DNA of 64,000 bases from Streptomyces sp. NBC_00820 (GTDB lineage Bacteria; Actinomycetota; Actinomycetes; Streptomycetales; Streptomycetaceae): assembly GCF_036347055.1 (NCBI RefSeq), contig NZ_CP108882.1, positions 558,001 to 622,000 on the forward strand, written 5' to 3'. The first letter of the stretch is position 1, and each line of letters begins with the position of its first letter. A program made the translations under genes and the position numbers. Shown in pieces: positions 1-8,593 of the stretch. The notes beneath the pieces are model-generated. The model did not search any database and was not told the origin of the DNA. It was given only the letters and a program-made list of their open reading frames with translations.

Positions 1-321
1 CAGAAGCCGGACGCCTCCAGCATCTTCGGCTGCCACGGTCTGCTGGACGCGCCCAACGACGCCGTGCGCGGGCCCATCTCCCGTACGCTCTGCGCCGGTT
101 ACAACCGCTCGACGCTCCTCACCAACCCCAACCAACCGGACTCCTCACCGGCGAACTTCTACCAGGACGCGGTGACCAACCAGTACGCGCGCGCCATCCA
201 CGCGCAGATGGCCGACGGCAAGGCGTACGCCTTCGCCTTCGACGACGTCGGCAACCAGGAGTCGCTGGTCAACGACGGCAATCCGCAGCAGGCTCTTCTG
301 ACGCTCGATCCGCTGAGCTGA
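1..321 (+). CDS. GH64 endo-beta-1,3-glucanase, C-terminal part (5' end outside window)
   Basis: The frame is open from base 1 to the TGA at 319-321, so only the last 106 residues are present. The segment with LCAGYNRSTLLTNPNQP, then FYQDAVTNQYARAIH, then DGKAYAFAFDDVG is the characteristic end of glycoside hydrolase family 64, the Streptomyces laminaripentaose-producing beta-1,3-glucanases that are secreted to cut fungal and algal glucan. The protein ends right after this block, so no carbohydrate-binding module follows the catalytic domain. A strong hairpin follows the stop and separates it from the convergent protease gene. Signal peptide and catalytic acids lie upstream of the window and cannot be checked. 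Confidence 0.82.
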   Translation, partial: QKPDASSIFGCHGLLDAPNDAVRGPISRTLCAGYNRSTLLTNPNQPDSSPANFYQDAVTNQYARAIHAQMADGKAYAFAFDDVGNQESLVNDGNPQQALLTLDPLS

Positions 322-329
322 CATGCGGC

Positions 330-364
330 GGTCCCGCACGCGGACGGCTTCCGCGTGCGGGACC
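330..364. terminator. Bidirectional hairpin terminator between GH64 and M4 protease genes
   Basis: A perfect 14-bp inverted repeat (330-343 with 351-364) flanks a 7-nt loop, 9 nt after the glucanase stop and 36 nt before the end of the convergent protease gene. There is no U-tract, as is usual for Streptomyces terminators. Confidence 0.75.
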
Positions 365-399
365 GTGCTGTCATGCCGGTCGTGCCGGTCGTGCCGGGA

Positions 400-2805
400 T
401 CAGCTGGTCGTCAGGGCGGTGTCGTCCACGACGAAGCTGGTCTGGAGGGAGATGTCCTCCACTCCGTTGAACTTGAGGGTGACCGTCTGGCCCGCGAAGG
501 AGGACAGGTCGAAGGTCTTCTGGCTGTACCCGGAGGCGGCGTTGAGGTTCGAGTAGGTCGCCAGGGAGGTCGAGCCGGCGGTCACCGTCAGCTTGTCGTA
601 CTGGGTGCCGGTGGTGGTCTCGCTCGTGTCGATGTGCAGGTAGAAGGTGAGGCTCGCCCGGCAGCCGGCCGGGATCGTCACGCTCTGGGAGAGCGTGTCG
701 GTGTGCGACGTGCCGTACCCGTCGAGCCAGGCCTTGTACGAGCCGCCGTGCGCGGCCTCACCGGTGTCGTTGGTGATGACTCCGCTGGTGGCGGTCCAGC
801 CGGTGCCGCCCGACTCGAAGCCGGGGTTGCTCAGCAGCTGGGTCGTGCCGCAACTGCCGGCGGCCCTGACCGTCCAGGTGAACGCGGCCGTGCCGGTCGC
901 GCCGGTGGAGTCGGTCACCGTGACGGTGGTGCTGTAGGTGCCCGCGGTCGTGGGCGTACCGGAGATCAGGCCGGTCGAGCTGTTGACGGACAGGCCCGGG
1001 GGCAGTCCGGTCGCGGCGTAGCTCAGCGCTCCCGGGTTGGTGCTGCTCGCCGAGACCTGGAGGTTCACCGCGGTGCCGACGACCGAGGACTGGCTGCCCG
1101 GGTTGGTGACCGTGACGCCGTTGGCGGGCGGGTTGATGTGGCTGCCGACGTTGATGCCGGCGAAGGCGTTGCCCACACCCGCGTACTGGGTGGAGTTGGT
1201 GCCGTACAGCGCGGCTGCCGCGTTGAGGGCGGCCGTGCGGGCGGCGGCGTAGTTGGTGCTCGACGTCATGTACGACGTCAGCGCCTTGTACCAGATCTGC
1301 AGGGCGGCGGCCCGGCCGATACCGGTGACGGCGACGCCGTCGGACGTCGGGCTGTTGTACGTGACCCCGTTGATGACCTTGGTTCCGCTGCCCTCGGAGA
1401 GCAGGTAGAACATGTGGTTCGCGGGGCCGGAGGAGTAGTGCACGTCCAGGTTGCCGACACCCGAGTACCAGCTGTCGGCCGAGGCACCGTCCTTGCTGGG
1501 CTTGTCCATGTAACGCAGCGGCGTGCCGTCGCCGTTGATGTCGATCTTCTCGCCGATGAGGTAGTCACCGACGTCGGAGGAGTTGTTGGCGTAGAACTCC
1601 ACGCCGGTGCCGAAGATGTCGGAGGTGGCCTCGTTCAACCCGCCCGACTCACCTGTGTAGTTGAGGCCGGCGGTGTTGGAGGTGACACCGTGGCTCATCT
1701 CGTGGCCGGCCACGTCGAGCGAGGTCAGCGGGTCGGCGTTGCCGGAGCCGTCGCCGTACGTCATGCAGAAGCAGCTGTCGTCCCAGAACGCGTTCACGTA
1801 GGCATTGCTGTAGTGCACGCGGGAGTAGGCGGCGACGCCGTCGTTCCGGATGCCGCTGCGGCCGAACGTGTTCTTGTAGAAGTCCCACGTCATCGCGGCG
1901 CCGTAGTGCGCATCGGCTCCGGCGGTGGCGGCGTTGGACGTGGTGCCGTTGCCCCAGGTGTCGTTGGTCTGGGAGAACAGCGTGCCGGTGCCCGAGGTGC
2001 CGTGGTTCAGGTTGTACGTCTTGTGGCCGCCGCGCGCGCCGTCGGTGAGCGTGAAGTTCGACCCCGACTGGGTCGTCGTCAGCGTCACCTGGCCGCTGTA
2101 CTGGGTGTTGCCGACACCGGTCTTGACCGCCTGGTAACGGTACAGCTCCTTGCCGGTCGTGGCGTCGGTGACGACGTGCAGCTGGCTGGGCGTGCCGTCG
2201 TCCTGGAAGCCGCCGATCACGGTCTCCCAGGCGAGTTTCGGGGTGCCGGTGCCGGCCCAGATCACCTTGCGGGCGCTGTCCGTCGCGGGCTTCGCGGCGT
2301 CGAGCGTGCGGGCGGCCTTCAGCGCCTTCGACTCGGCGGCGGCCTTGGTGAAGGTCGCGGTGGTGGAGGCGACCTTGATGGTGTGCTTGTTGTTGAAGGT
2401 CGAGCTCACCGTGCCGGCGGCCAGAGAGGCGGGCGGGGTGTGCACGACGAGGTCGCCGCCGAGGACGGGGAGGCCCGCGTAGGTGCGCTCGTAACGGGTG
2501 TGCAGCGTACCGTCGTTGTCCTTGACGACGTCCCGGGCGACCAGCTTCTCCTTCGCGCCGAGCCCGAGGGTGCGGGCGGTCGCGGTGGTCTTCTGCTGGG
2601 CGTCCTTGAGCAGCGCGTGCTGCTGGGAGGGGCTGAGCTTGGCTTCCAGGCCGCCGGAGCGCAGCGGGCTGGGGTGGGGGGCGGCCGGCTTGGCGGTGGC
2701 GGGCCCCGCCTGGATGCCTACGGCCAAAAGGGCGGCCGTGGAGACCAGGGCGGCTCCGACCGCGGTCCGCTTTCCGGCGACACGTCTGTGGGGAAGTGGT
2801 CTCAC
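400..2805 (-). CDS. Secreted M4 (thermolysin-like) neutral zinc metalloprotease with Ig-like and C-terminal beta-sandwich domains
   Basis: The protein is 801 aa from GTG 2805, chosen because AGGAGG lies just upstream and a signal peptide (residues 1 to about 38, ending ATA-KP) follows directly; longer in-frame starts add only an arginine/proline-rich stretch. Domains in order: signal peptide; FTP/PepSY-type inhibitory propeptide (about 60-215, with the LPVLGGDLVVH motif); M4 catalytic domain (about 230-555) with H368-E-M-S-H372 and third zinc ligand E392 in GGLNEATSD, and the general His in HYSSGPANHMFYL; a putative Ig-like domain (about 560-645, NPGSQSSVVGTAVNLQV start); and a last 150 residues starting CGTTQLLSNPGFESGG that look like a carbohydrate/P-like beta-sandwich. 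Expected role is extracellular protein degradation after propeptide autoprocessing. It is monocistronic and transcribed towards the GH64 gene. A second, shorter M4 paralogue lies at 57686-59479. Confidence 0.9.
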   Translation of the reverse strand: MRPLPHRRVAGKRTAVGAALVSTAALLAVGIQAGPATAKPAAPHPSPLRSGGLEAKLSPSQQHALLKDAQQKTTATARTLGLGAKEKLVARDVVKDNDGTLHTRYERTYAGLPVLGGDLVVHTPPASLAAGTVSSTFNNKHTIKVASTTATFTKAAAESKALKAARTLDAAKPATDSARKVIWAGTGTPKLAWETVIGGFQDDGTPSQLHVVTDATTGKELYRYQAVKTGVGNTQYSGQVTLTTTQSGSNFTLTDGARGGHKTYNLNHGTSGTGTLFSQTNDTWGNGTTSNAATAGADAHYGAAMTWDFYKNTFGRSGIRNDGVAAYSRVHYSNAYVNAFWDDSCFCMTYGDGSGNADPLTSLDVAGHEMSHGVTSNTAGLNYTGESGGLNEATSDIFGTGVEFYANNSSDVGDYLIGEKIDINGDGTPLRYMDKPSKDGASADSWYSGVGNLDVHYSSGPANHMFYLLSEGSGTKVINGVTYNSPTSDGVAVTGIGRAAALQIWYKALTSYMTSSTNYAAARTAALNAAAALYGTNSTQYAGVGNAFAGINVGSHINPPANGVTVTNPGSQSSVVGTAVNLQVSASSTNPGALSYAATGLPPGLSVNSSTGLISGTPTTAGTYSTTVTVTDSTGATGTAAFTWTVRAAGSCGTTQLLSNPGFESGGTGWTATSGVITNDTGEAAHGGSYKAWLDGYGTSHTDTLSQSVTIPAGCRASLTFYLHIDTSETTTGTQYDKLTVTAGSTSLATYSNLNAASGYSQKTFDLSSFAGQTVTLKFNGVEDISLQTSFVVDDTALTTS

Positions 2806-3109
2806 TCGTACTCCTCCTGCTGCGGCCGTTTGGGGAGCGGCCGGTGACAGACCGGGCGCACGGTTGTGCTGCCCGGGCGAGCTGAGCTGTGCGGGACCGT
2901 GCATCCGTGAGCAGAACGGAAAAGGATCTGCGGAACTGCGGATCTGCGTGCGGGGGGAGAATGTCAGGATTGACTCGTCCATGCCAGACACTGCGGAGGC
3001 AATCGAGGGTTTTCCCTATGGCGTGGCGCTGTCGCCCCGTACGGGTTTGGCCCTCGGCGACAGCGGCTGACGGCGGCCGGCCCGGAACCGCCCCCGGCGG
3101 CCGGGGGTT
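2806..3109. other. Intergenic leader region upstream of the M4 protease
   Basis: These 304 bases carry the protease leader and presumably its promoter, plus the hairpin at 3027-3065. The stretch around 2915-3010 is less GC-rich than the surroundings, as promoters in this genome tend to be. I see no coding frame with a ribosome binding site and cannot assign -35/-10 boxes with confidence. Confidence 0.45.
3027..3065 (-). terminator. Hairpin downstream of the ArsR-type remnant
   Basis: A 10-bp inverted repeat (CGCTGTCGCC with GGCGACAGCG) encloses a 19-nt loop. It lies 45 nt after the stop of the regulator remnant on the minus strand and would end any transcript coming from it before the protease promoter. 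Confidence 0.45.
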
Positions 3110-3327
3110 TCAGGTCGCCAGCCGGCCATCGAGCGGGCTGCGCAGGTACAGGACGAGGTGTCCGTGGCGGGCCCGGGTGACCAGTCCGGCGCCGTGCAGG
3201 ACGCCGAGGTGCCGGCTCACCGCACCGGGGCTCAGGGCCGGCCGGCCAGGTCGGTGGTGCTCGCGGGCTCCGTGAGCTGCGCCAGGAGGCGTGCGCGGGT
3301 GCGGCCGAGGAGGTTGGTCAGGGCCTA
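3110..3327 (-). pseudogene. ArsR-type winged-helix regulator remnant, frameshifted and lacking its N-terminal part
   Basis: On the minus strand, one frame gives LTNLLGRTRARLLAQLTEPA then STTDLAGRP and stops. The next frame continues without a gap as ALSPGAVSRHLGVLHGAG and ends RSPLDGRLAT. The two parts join at a run of GGCC repeats near 3237-3246 into the usual winged-helix end of Streptomyces ArsR-like regulators, in which the domain sits at the C-terminus. A one-base indel in the GGCCGGCCGGCC run is the simplest explanation. The expected N-terminal 200 or so residues of such regulators are absent: upstream of about 3327 lies an unrelated fragment on the other strand. I read this as a dead gene or a scar of a deletion, though a sequencing error could explain the frameshift alone. 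Confidence 0.65.
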
Positions 3328-3328
3328 G

Positions 3329-3484
3329 CGGCGCAGCCTGGTGCGCCTCGCCGCCCTGGACGTGTCCGTCGTCCACCCGGGCCACGGGCGCCCTTTCGGC
3401 CGGGAGCGGCTGGACGAGCTGATCGAGCGCCACCTGTGCCGTACCGCGTCCGGGCGGGAGGTGCCGCGCAGCGCGCGAGCGTAG
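3329..3484 (+). pseudogene. C-terminal fragment of a metallo-beta-lactamase-fold hydrolase
   Basis: Fifty-one codons followed by TAG (3482-3484) read RRSLVRLAALDVSVVHPGHG then RPFGRERLDELIERH, the standard end of MBL-fold hydrolases: a helix, the last metal-ligand histidine in HPGHG, and the C-terminal helix. An in-frame TAG at 3326-3328 abuts the first codon of the fragment and there is no start codon or ribosome binding site. It sits tail-to-nothing against the ArsR remnant, so a deletion that removed the body of both genes would explain the junction. It is not expected to be expressed. Confidence 0.6.
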
Positions 3485-3527
3485 GGGCCCGCCCCGCCCA
3501 ACCGTCCATGATCCGCGCATTGTTACC

Positions 3528-5039
3528 GTGCACCGCGTGACTGACTCCTCACGCGACACCGCGCAGGGCGCCGGCTGGGGCGCGGCCGAACCGGGCGCCT
3601 ACAAGCAGTTGATGCCGGACCACGTCGAGAAGTTGTCGTGGCTGAGCCCGAGGACGCTGTGGGCGGCCCGGAACGGGGTGGTGGCGTCGTGGTTCGGTGA
3701 TCCGACCGGGCGTACGCGCGGCCGCTGGGTGGCGCGGCGGGCCGCGGCGGGGGCGCCCGCGGACAAGGTGATCCGGCGGGAGGTGCCGGAGCGGTTCTCG
3801 TTCATGGTGATCGGGGACACCGGGGAGGGCGACGACTCCCAGTACTGTGCCGTGCCCGGCTTCCTGACGGCAGGTCAGGACACGGAGTTCGCGGTGATCG
3901 CGAGCGACGTCATCTATCCGGTGGGCGGCGCGGACGACTACGGCACCAAGTTCTTCCGGCCGTACCAGGGTTACCCGGCTCCGATATACGCGATACCGGG
4001 CAACCACGACTGGTACGAGGACCTCGGCGCGTTCATGCGCGTCTTCTGTGCCGACACCCCGCCGCTCGACCCGGAGCCCGCCCCACGGCCGCTGACCGCC
4101 GGCTCGTGGCGGGCTCTGCTGTGGCGTCGGCCGCGGCCGGCGGACGAGCAACGCCTGGCCGAGACACGGGCGTTGCGTGCGGCGCCGGGGCAACAGGCCG
4201 TGCAGCCCGGCCCGTACTGGGCGATCGACGCCGGGCCCGTGCGGATCGTCGGCATCGACACCGGACTGCTGGGCACGGTCGACGCCGAACAGGGCGCGTG
4301 GCTGCGGGAGGTGTCCCGGGGACCGAAGCCGAAGATCCTGATCACCGGTTCACCGCTGTACGTGGACGGTGAGCACCACCCGTGCGCCATCGAGTCAGGG
4401 GGCACCGTCGACGACGTCGTACGCGACCCGGCCCACCACTACGTGGCGGCGATCGGCGGTGACATCCACAACTACCAGCGCTACCCCGTCGAGGTGGACG
4501 GCCGGACGGTCCAGTACGTGGTCGCGGGCGGCGGCGGCGCGTTCATGCACGCCACGCACACCATCCCCCGTGTCTCGGTCGCGAACGTCACCGAGCGGGA
4601 GTTCCGCTGCTACCCGCTGCGCGGCGACTCGCTGGCCTTCTACAGCCGCCTGTACGGCCGCCGGCTGGGGCTGCGCCGCTTCTTCACCCTGACCGAGTCC
4701 GAGGCCACGGCCGTGACGGCCGAGCGTCTCGGCATCGAACCGGGGCGCGCGCCCGGCCCGGACACCCGGGTCACCCGGCGCACACGGATCGTCGCGGGGC
4801 TGCTGGGCACCGGCCGGCGGCCGGACCACCGGCGCCGGTTCCGGCTGCCGGTGCGGAAGATGTACACCCAGCTGTTCTCCCCGGGATCGGCCACCTACAG
4901 CCCGCCGTTCTTCAAGTCCTTCCTGCGGCTGGACGTCACCCCGGAGTCGGTGCGGCTGCGCTGCTTCGCCGCGACCGGCCACCGGGCGCAGGAACTCGAC
5001 CCGCCGGTCGAGGACGAGGTCGTCATCGCCCTGAAGTGA
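3528..5039 (+). CDS. Calcineurin-like metallophosphoesterase
   Basis: This 503-aa protein (GTG 3528; GTG 3537 is an equally possible start three codons later) carries the dimetal phosphoesterase motifs in order: GDTGEGD with D97, a degenerate GDxxY motif ASDVIYP with D127, GNHDWY with N159-H160, and GGDIHNYQ as the GDxH motif. The long C-terminal part (about 330-503) is typical of the large actinobacterial members and has no recognisable extra domain. There is no signal peptide or membrane segment, so it is probably cytoplasmic. The substrate cannot be told from sequence. The gene starts 43 nt after the MBL-fold remnant and is followed by a separate oxidoreductase gene 92 nt downstream. Confidence 0.85.
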   Translation: MHRVTDSSRDTAQGAGWGAAEPGAYKQLMPDHVEKLSWLSPRTLWAARNGVVASWFGDPTGRTRGRWVARRAAAGAPADKVIRREVPERFSFMVIGDTGEGDDSQYCAVPGFLTAGQDTEFAVIASDVIYPVGGADDYGTKFFRPYQGYPAPIYAIPGNHDWYEDLGAFMRVFCADTPPLDPEPAPRPLTAGSWRALLWRRPRPADEQRLAETRALRAAPGQQAVQPGPYWAIDAGPVRIVGIDTGLLGTVDAEQGAWLREVSRGPKPKILITGSPLYVDGEHHPCAIESGGTVDDVVRDPAHHYVAAIGGDIHNYQRYPVEVDGRTVQYVVAGGGGAFMHATHTIPRVSVANVTEREFRCYPLRGDSLAFYSRLYGRRLGLRRFFTLTESEATAVTAERLGIEPGRAPGPDTRVTRRTRIVAGLLGTGRRPDHRRRFRLPVRKMYTQLFSPGSATYSPPFFKSFLRLDVTPESVRLRCFAATGHRAQELDPPVEDEVVIALK

Positions 5040-5131
5040 CCGGGCCGCGGGGATCACACGGTTGTCACACTCGCCTGCCAGAATCGAGGCAGAACCGAAG
5101 GGGAACTCACGTACGACCACTGGAGGAGCCC

Positions 5132-6160
5132 GTGCCGTCCACTCCCCGCCCGTTGCGCAAGCTGGGCTTCCTCACCATCGGCCTGTTCGACGCGGCCGAC
5201 CCGGGCCGGGGCCACGAGTCCACGCTGGAGATCATCGAGCTGGGCGAGCGGCTGGGCTTCGACAGTGCCTGGGTCCGCAACCGGCACCTGCAGTACGGCA
5301 TCTCGTCCCCCGTCGCCGTGCTGGCGGCGGCCTCCCAGCGCACCCGGCGCATCGACCTGGGCACGGCGGTGATCCCACTGGGCTGGGAGAACCCGCTGCG
5401 CCTGGCCGAGGACCTGGCGACCGTCGACCTGCTGTCCGGCGGCCGGCTGAACCCGGGCGTCAGCGTGGGCCCGCCGATGCGCTACGAACAGATCAAGGAC
5501 GCGCTGTACCCGGACACGGCCGACGCGGAGGACTTCGGCCACGAGCGGGTACGACGGCTGCTGGACCTGGTGCGGGGCAAACCGGCCGGCGGCTTCAGTG
5601 GAACGGAGGGCTTCGAGGTCTTCTCGGACGTGGTCCAGCCGCACTCCGCCGGGCTGGGCCGGCGGCTCTGGTACGGCGGCGCGAGCCTCGGCTCGGCCCG
5701 CTGGGCGGGCGAGCACGACATGAACTTCCTGACCAGCAGCGTCGTCAAGGCCGAGGACCGGGACGGGCCGCTGGATTTCGCGGAGATCCAGCTGTCCCAC
5801 ATCCGCGCGTTCCGCGCCCGCCACCCCGACGGCGAGGCCGCGCGCGTGTCCCAGGGCCTCGTGGTCATCCCCACCGACTCCGCGAACGCCGACCAGCGCG
5901 CCAGGTACCGGGAGTACGCCGCCGAGCGCCTGCCCCGCACGGCCTCCCCGCAGGGACCCGCGCGGCTGCTGTTCGCGCCCGACCTGGTCGGCACCTCCGA
6001 CGAGATCGCCGAGCGTCTGCACGCGCACGCCGCGTTCCGCGAGGTCGACGAGGTGGCGTTCGCGCTGCCGTTCACCTTCCGGCACGAGGACTACGTGCAG
6101 ATACTGACGGACATGGCGACCCGGCTGGGCCCCGCGCTGGGGTGGCGGCCGGCGGTCTGA
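5132..6160 (+). CDS. LLM-class (luciferase-like) flavin-dependent oxidoreductase
   Basis: The protein is 342 aa from GTG 5132, preceded by GGAGG at good spacing; the open frame extends further upstream but without conserved sequence. The start KLGFLTIGLFDAAD, the helix ELGERLGFDSAWVRNRHL and the strand RRIDLGTAVIPLGWENPLRLAEDLA (spread over residues 8-100) are the bacterial luciferase TIM-barrel pattern, and LLSGGRLNPGVSVGPP is the usual phosphate-binding region of the flavin site. Such enzymes use FMN or F420 and reduce or monooxygenate small molecules. No partner gene in the neighbourhood points to a substrate. Its 3' end faces the TauD-type gene, only 39 nt away. Confidence 0.87.
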   Translation: MPSTPRPLRKLGFLTIGLFDAADPGRGHESTLEIIELGERLGFDSAWVRNRHLQYGISSPVAVLAAASQRTRRIDLGTAVIPLGWENPLRLAEDLATVDLLSGGRLNPGVSVGPPMRYEQIKDALYPDTADAEDFGHERVRRLLDLVRGKPAGGFSGTEGFEVFSDVVQPHSAGLGRRLWYGGASLGSARWAGEHDMNFLTSSVVKAEDRDGPLDFAEIQLSHIRAFRARHPDGEAARVSQGLVVIPTDSANADQRARYREYAAERLPRTASPQGPARLLFAPDLVGTSDEIAERLHAHAAFREVDEVAFALPFTFRHEDYVQILTDMATRLGPALGWRPAV

Positions 6161-6199
6161 CACCGGCCGACTCCGCCGAGGGGCCGCGCCCGGCCGCCG

Positions 6200-7273
6200 T
6201 CACCAGCGCCCCTGCTCCGTCCCCACCACGGCCTGCGACCGCCCGCCGTCCACGCCCACCGGTACGTCACCGGCGAGCATCACCCGGTGCATGGTCCGGG
6301 GGAAGCCGAGGTGGGCGTTGTCACCGGGGGCCAGATGGATGGTGGCCCGGTTGTCCCAGAAGGCGACGCTGCCGGGTTCCCATCGGAAGCGGACCGTGTA
6401 CTCGGGGCGGACCGCCTGTTCCAGGAGCATCTCCAGCAGCGCGGCGCTCTCGGGGCGGGACACGTCGCGGATCTGCTCCAGGTAGTAGCCGTTGACGAAC
6501 AGCACCCGCTCCCCCGTCTCCGGGTGCACGCGCACCAGCGGGTGCACCGAGGCGACCTGGTGGTCCTGGAGGTGCCGGAGGTACGCGTCCTCGCCCGGCC
6601 GGGGCTGGTAGCCGACGCCGAGCCGGTGTTCGGCGCGCAGACCGTCCACGAAGGCGCGGACCGGCGCGGACAGGCCGGCATAGGCGGCGGCGAGGTTGGC
6701 CCAGGTGGTGTCGCCGCCGTACGGCGGAACGGTCTCGGCGCGCAGGATGGTCGCGGCCGGCGGGTCGATCCGGGCGCCGTGGTCGCAGTGCCAGCCGCGC
6801 AGCAGGGTGTGCCGGCGCCGTCGCAGCCACTCCTCGTGCTCCATGCCGAACCGTCCGCCCAGTTCCAGCCGGTCGGCGGTGGTCTCCACCTCGGGGAAGC
6901 CGGCCGGCGAGGCGCTGCCGCGCCGGCCCATGACGACGGGCTTGCCGAAGCGGCGGGCGAACGCGACGTGCCCGGCGTGGTCCAGGTGCTGGCCCCGGAA
7001 GAACACGACCTTCCAGCGCAGCAGCGCCCGCCTGATGAGCGCGACCACGGCCTCGTCGAGGGGGTCGGCGAGGTCGACTCCGGTGATCTCGGCACCGATG
7101 TACCCGGCGACCGGCATCACCTCGACGCCTTCGACCCGCTCCACCCCCTCGTCCCACCCGGCCTTCTCCGGCGTCCCGGCCCTGTCCGTCTTACCTGCCC
7201 CCGCCGCCTTCCCTGCCCTCTCCGTCTTCCCTGCCCGCGCGGCCTGTTCCGCGATGGCCCTGTCCGTCGTCAT
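6200..7273 (-). CDS. TauD/TfdA-family Fe(II)/2-oxoglutarate dioxygenase
   Basis: From ATG 7273 the protein is 357 aa. After a low-complexity N-terminus of about 45 residues made of AGK/RAGK/TERAG-like units, the family fold begins with the strand VEVMPVAGYIGAEITGVDLADP. The iron-binding facial triad is visible: H162 and D164 in WHCDHGARI, and H329 in TMHRVML, with the 2-oxoglutarate-binding Arg expected shortly after. HPLVRVHPETGERVLFVNGYY is a conserved TauD/TfdA block. Family members hydroxylate taurine, alkylsulfonates, phenoxyacetates and similar acids; the actual substrate is unknown. The repetitive head is absent from well-known relatives and may be a poorly chosen start: internal GTG or ATG codons before the fold exist. 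It diverges from the LigD-like gene. Confidence 0.87.
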   Translation of the reverse strand: MTTDRAIAEQAARAGKTERAGKAAGAGKTDRAGTPEKAGWDEGVERVEGVEVMPVAGYIGAEITGVDLADPLDEAVVALIRRALLRWKVVFFRGQHLDHAGHVAFARRFGKPVVMGRRGSASPAGFPEVETTADRLELGGRFGMEHEEWLRRRRHTLLRGWHCDHGARIDPPAATILRAETVPPYGGDTTWANLAAAYAGLSAPVRAFVDGLRAEHRLGVGYQPRPGEDAYLRHLQDHQVASVHPLVRVHPETGERVLFVNGYYLEQIRDVSRPESAALLEMLLEQAVRPEYTVRFRWEPGSVAFWDNRATIHLAPGDNAHLGFPRTMHRVMLAGDVPVGVDGGRSQAVVGTEQGRW

Positions 7274-7438
7274 GCGCGCTCCGATGGTCGTCGTACCGGC
7301 TCCAGGGAGATCGTGGCAGCGAAGCGTCGCGTCGGCGACAGGGCCATGGGCGAAAGCACCGGCTGAAGGATCACCTACCGGGTACTCGGAGACCGCAGGG
7401 CGCCGCGGCGGTGGAACGGAGACGGAAGGAGCCCGCAC

Positions 7439-8047
7439 ATGGCGACGGAGGACCGGCTGCGGACCTACCGCGGCAAGCGCGACTTCGGGCGCACCCGTGA
7501 GCCGTCCGGAACGCCCCCGGCACCGGAGGGTGAGCGGCCCCGCTTCGTGGTGCAGATCCACGACGCGCGCCGGATGCACTTCGACTTCCGGCTCCAGGTG
7601 GACGACGTCCTGAAGTCCTGGTCCGTGCCCAAGGGGCCGTCGGCGGATCCCGGGGACAAGCGGCTGGCCGTGCCGACCGAGGACCACCCGCTGGAGTACG
7701 AGGAGTTCGAGGGCGTCATCCCCAAGAGCGAGTACGGGGGCGGCACCGTGATCGTCTGGGACACCGGGACCTACGAGCCGCTCAGCCACGACCGCCGGGG
7801 ACGCCCCGTGGACTTCGCCGAGTCACTGGAGCGCGGGCACGCCACCTTCCGGCTGCACGGCACCAAGCTGCGCGGCGAGTACGCCCTGACCCGCTTCCGG
7901 GGCGGGGAGGACGAGGAGGATGCCTGGCTGCTGGTGCGCAAGGGTCCGGCGCGGGCGGAGGGGCACGGCACGCCCGACCCCCGGCGGGCCCGCTCGGTAC
8001 GCACCGGCCGCACCCTCGCTCAGGTGGCCGCCGACGCCGGTGGGTGA
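7439..8047 (+). CDS. Free-standing LigD-type DNA 3'-phosphoesterase domain protein
   Basis: This 202-aa protein is almost entirely the phosphoesterase (PE, also called DNA polymerase ligase N-terminal) domain. Metal-site residues H41 and D49 with H47 lie in HDARRMHFDFRL, and H83 in EDHPLEYEEFEG; these match the His/His/Asp/His set known from Pseudomonas LigD. The following block IPKSEYGGGTVIVWDTGTYE is also diagnostic. The family trims 3'-phosphates and 3'-ribonucleotides at breaks before nonhomologous end joining. In many bacteria the domain is fused to ligase and polymerase domains; here it stands alone, and a separate ATP-dependent ligase lies 3.4 kb downstream (11440-12438). GGAAGGAG precedes the ATG. 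Confidence 0.9.
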   Translation: MATEDRLRTYRGKRDFGRTREPSGTPPAPEGERPRFVVQIHDARRMHFDFRLQVDDVLKSWSVPKGPSADPGDKRLAVPTEDHPLEYEEFEGVIPKSEYGGGTVIVWDTGTYEPLSHDRRGRPVDFAESLERGHATFRLHGTKLRGEYALTRFRGGEDEEDAWLLVRKGPARAEGHGTPDPRRARSVRTGRTLAQVAADAGG

Positions 8048-8125
8048 GCGGCGGGTGCCCGCGCGGCAGGAGGCGCCGGACCCGGGCCGCCGGTTGCCGT
8101 GACCGGGCAGCCGGCTCGGCCGGGC

Positions 8126-8593
8126 TCAGCCCTTGGCGGCGCGCAGGGCGGCCAGCGCCCGGTCGGCGTGGGTGTTCATCCGCACCTCGCTGCGGACGAC
8201 CTCCAGGATCGTGCGGTCCTGCCCGATGACGAAGGTGGCCCGCTTGGTGGGCGCGAGCGCGAAGCCCCGCTTGACGCCGAACAGTTCGCGGACCGCGCCG
8301 TCGGTGTCGGAGAGCAGCGGCATGCCGAGGGTGTGCCGGCCGGCGAACTGCTGCTGGCGTTCGACGCTGTCACCGCTGATCCCGACGGGCTGCGCGCCGG
8401 CCTCGGCGAACTCCGTGGCGAGGTCACGGAAGTGGCAGGCCTCGGCGGTGCAGCCGGGCGAAAGGGCCGCGGGATAGAAGAACAGCACCACCGGTCCGTC
8501 GGCGAGCAGTTCCGTGAGGCTGCGCGTGGTGCCGGTCTCGTCCGGCAGCGCGAAGTCCTCGGCCTTCTGTCCGACCTCGATGCGTTCGCTCAT
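8126..8593 (-). CDS. Peroxiredoxin of the AhpC/TSA (BCP/PrxQ) type
   Basis: The 155-aa product has a thioredoxin-like fold with the peroxidatic motif as YPAALSPGCTAEAC: C48 is the peroxidatic and C53 the likely resolving cysteine, as in BCP/PrxQ enzymes. The family's usual Thr of PxxxTPGCT is Ser here, a conservative change. The remainder (VGISGDSVERQQQFAG and PLLSDTDGAVRELFGV) fits the family over its full length. It reduces peroxides in the cytoplasm using thiol donors. The ATG overlaps the stop of the upstream DoxX-like gene (ATGA at 8590-8593), so the two are translationally coupled. Confidence 0.92.
   Translation of the reverse strand: MSERIEVGQKAEDFALPDETGTTRSLTELLADGPVVLFFYPAALSPGCTAEACHFRDLATEFAEAGAQPVGISGDSVERQQQFAGRHTLGMPLLSDTDGAVRELFGVKRGFALAPTKRATFVIGQDRTILEVVRSEVRMNTHADRALAALRAAKG

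Noticed and set aside
355..2847. 830-codon open frame antisense to the M4 protease
   Set aside because: Composition is Gly/Ala/Arg/Val shadow of a GC-rich gene; no ribosome binding site or domain, while the minus strand encodes a complete protease.
5036..5131. N-terminal extension of the luciferase-like enzyme overlapping the phosphoesterase stop
   Set aside because: The extension has no conserved residues, and GTG 5132 has a proper GGAGG.
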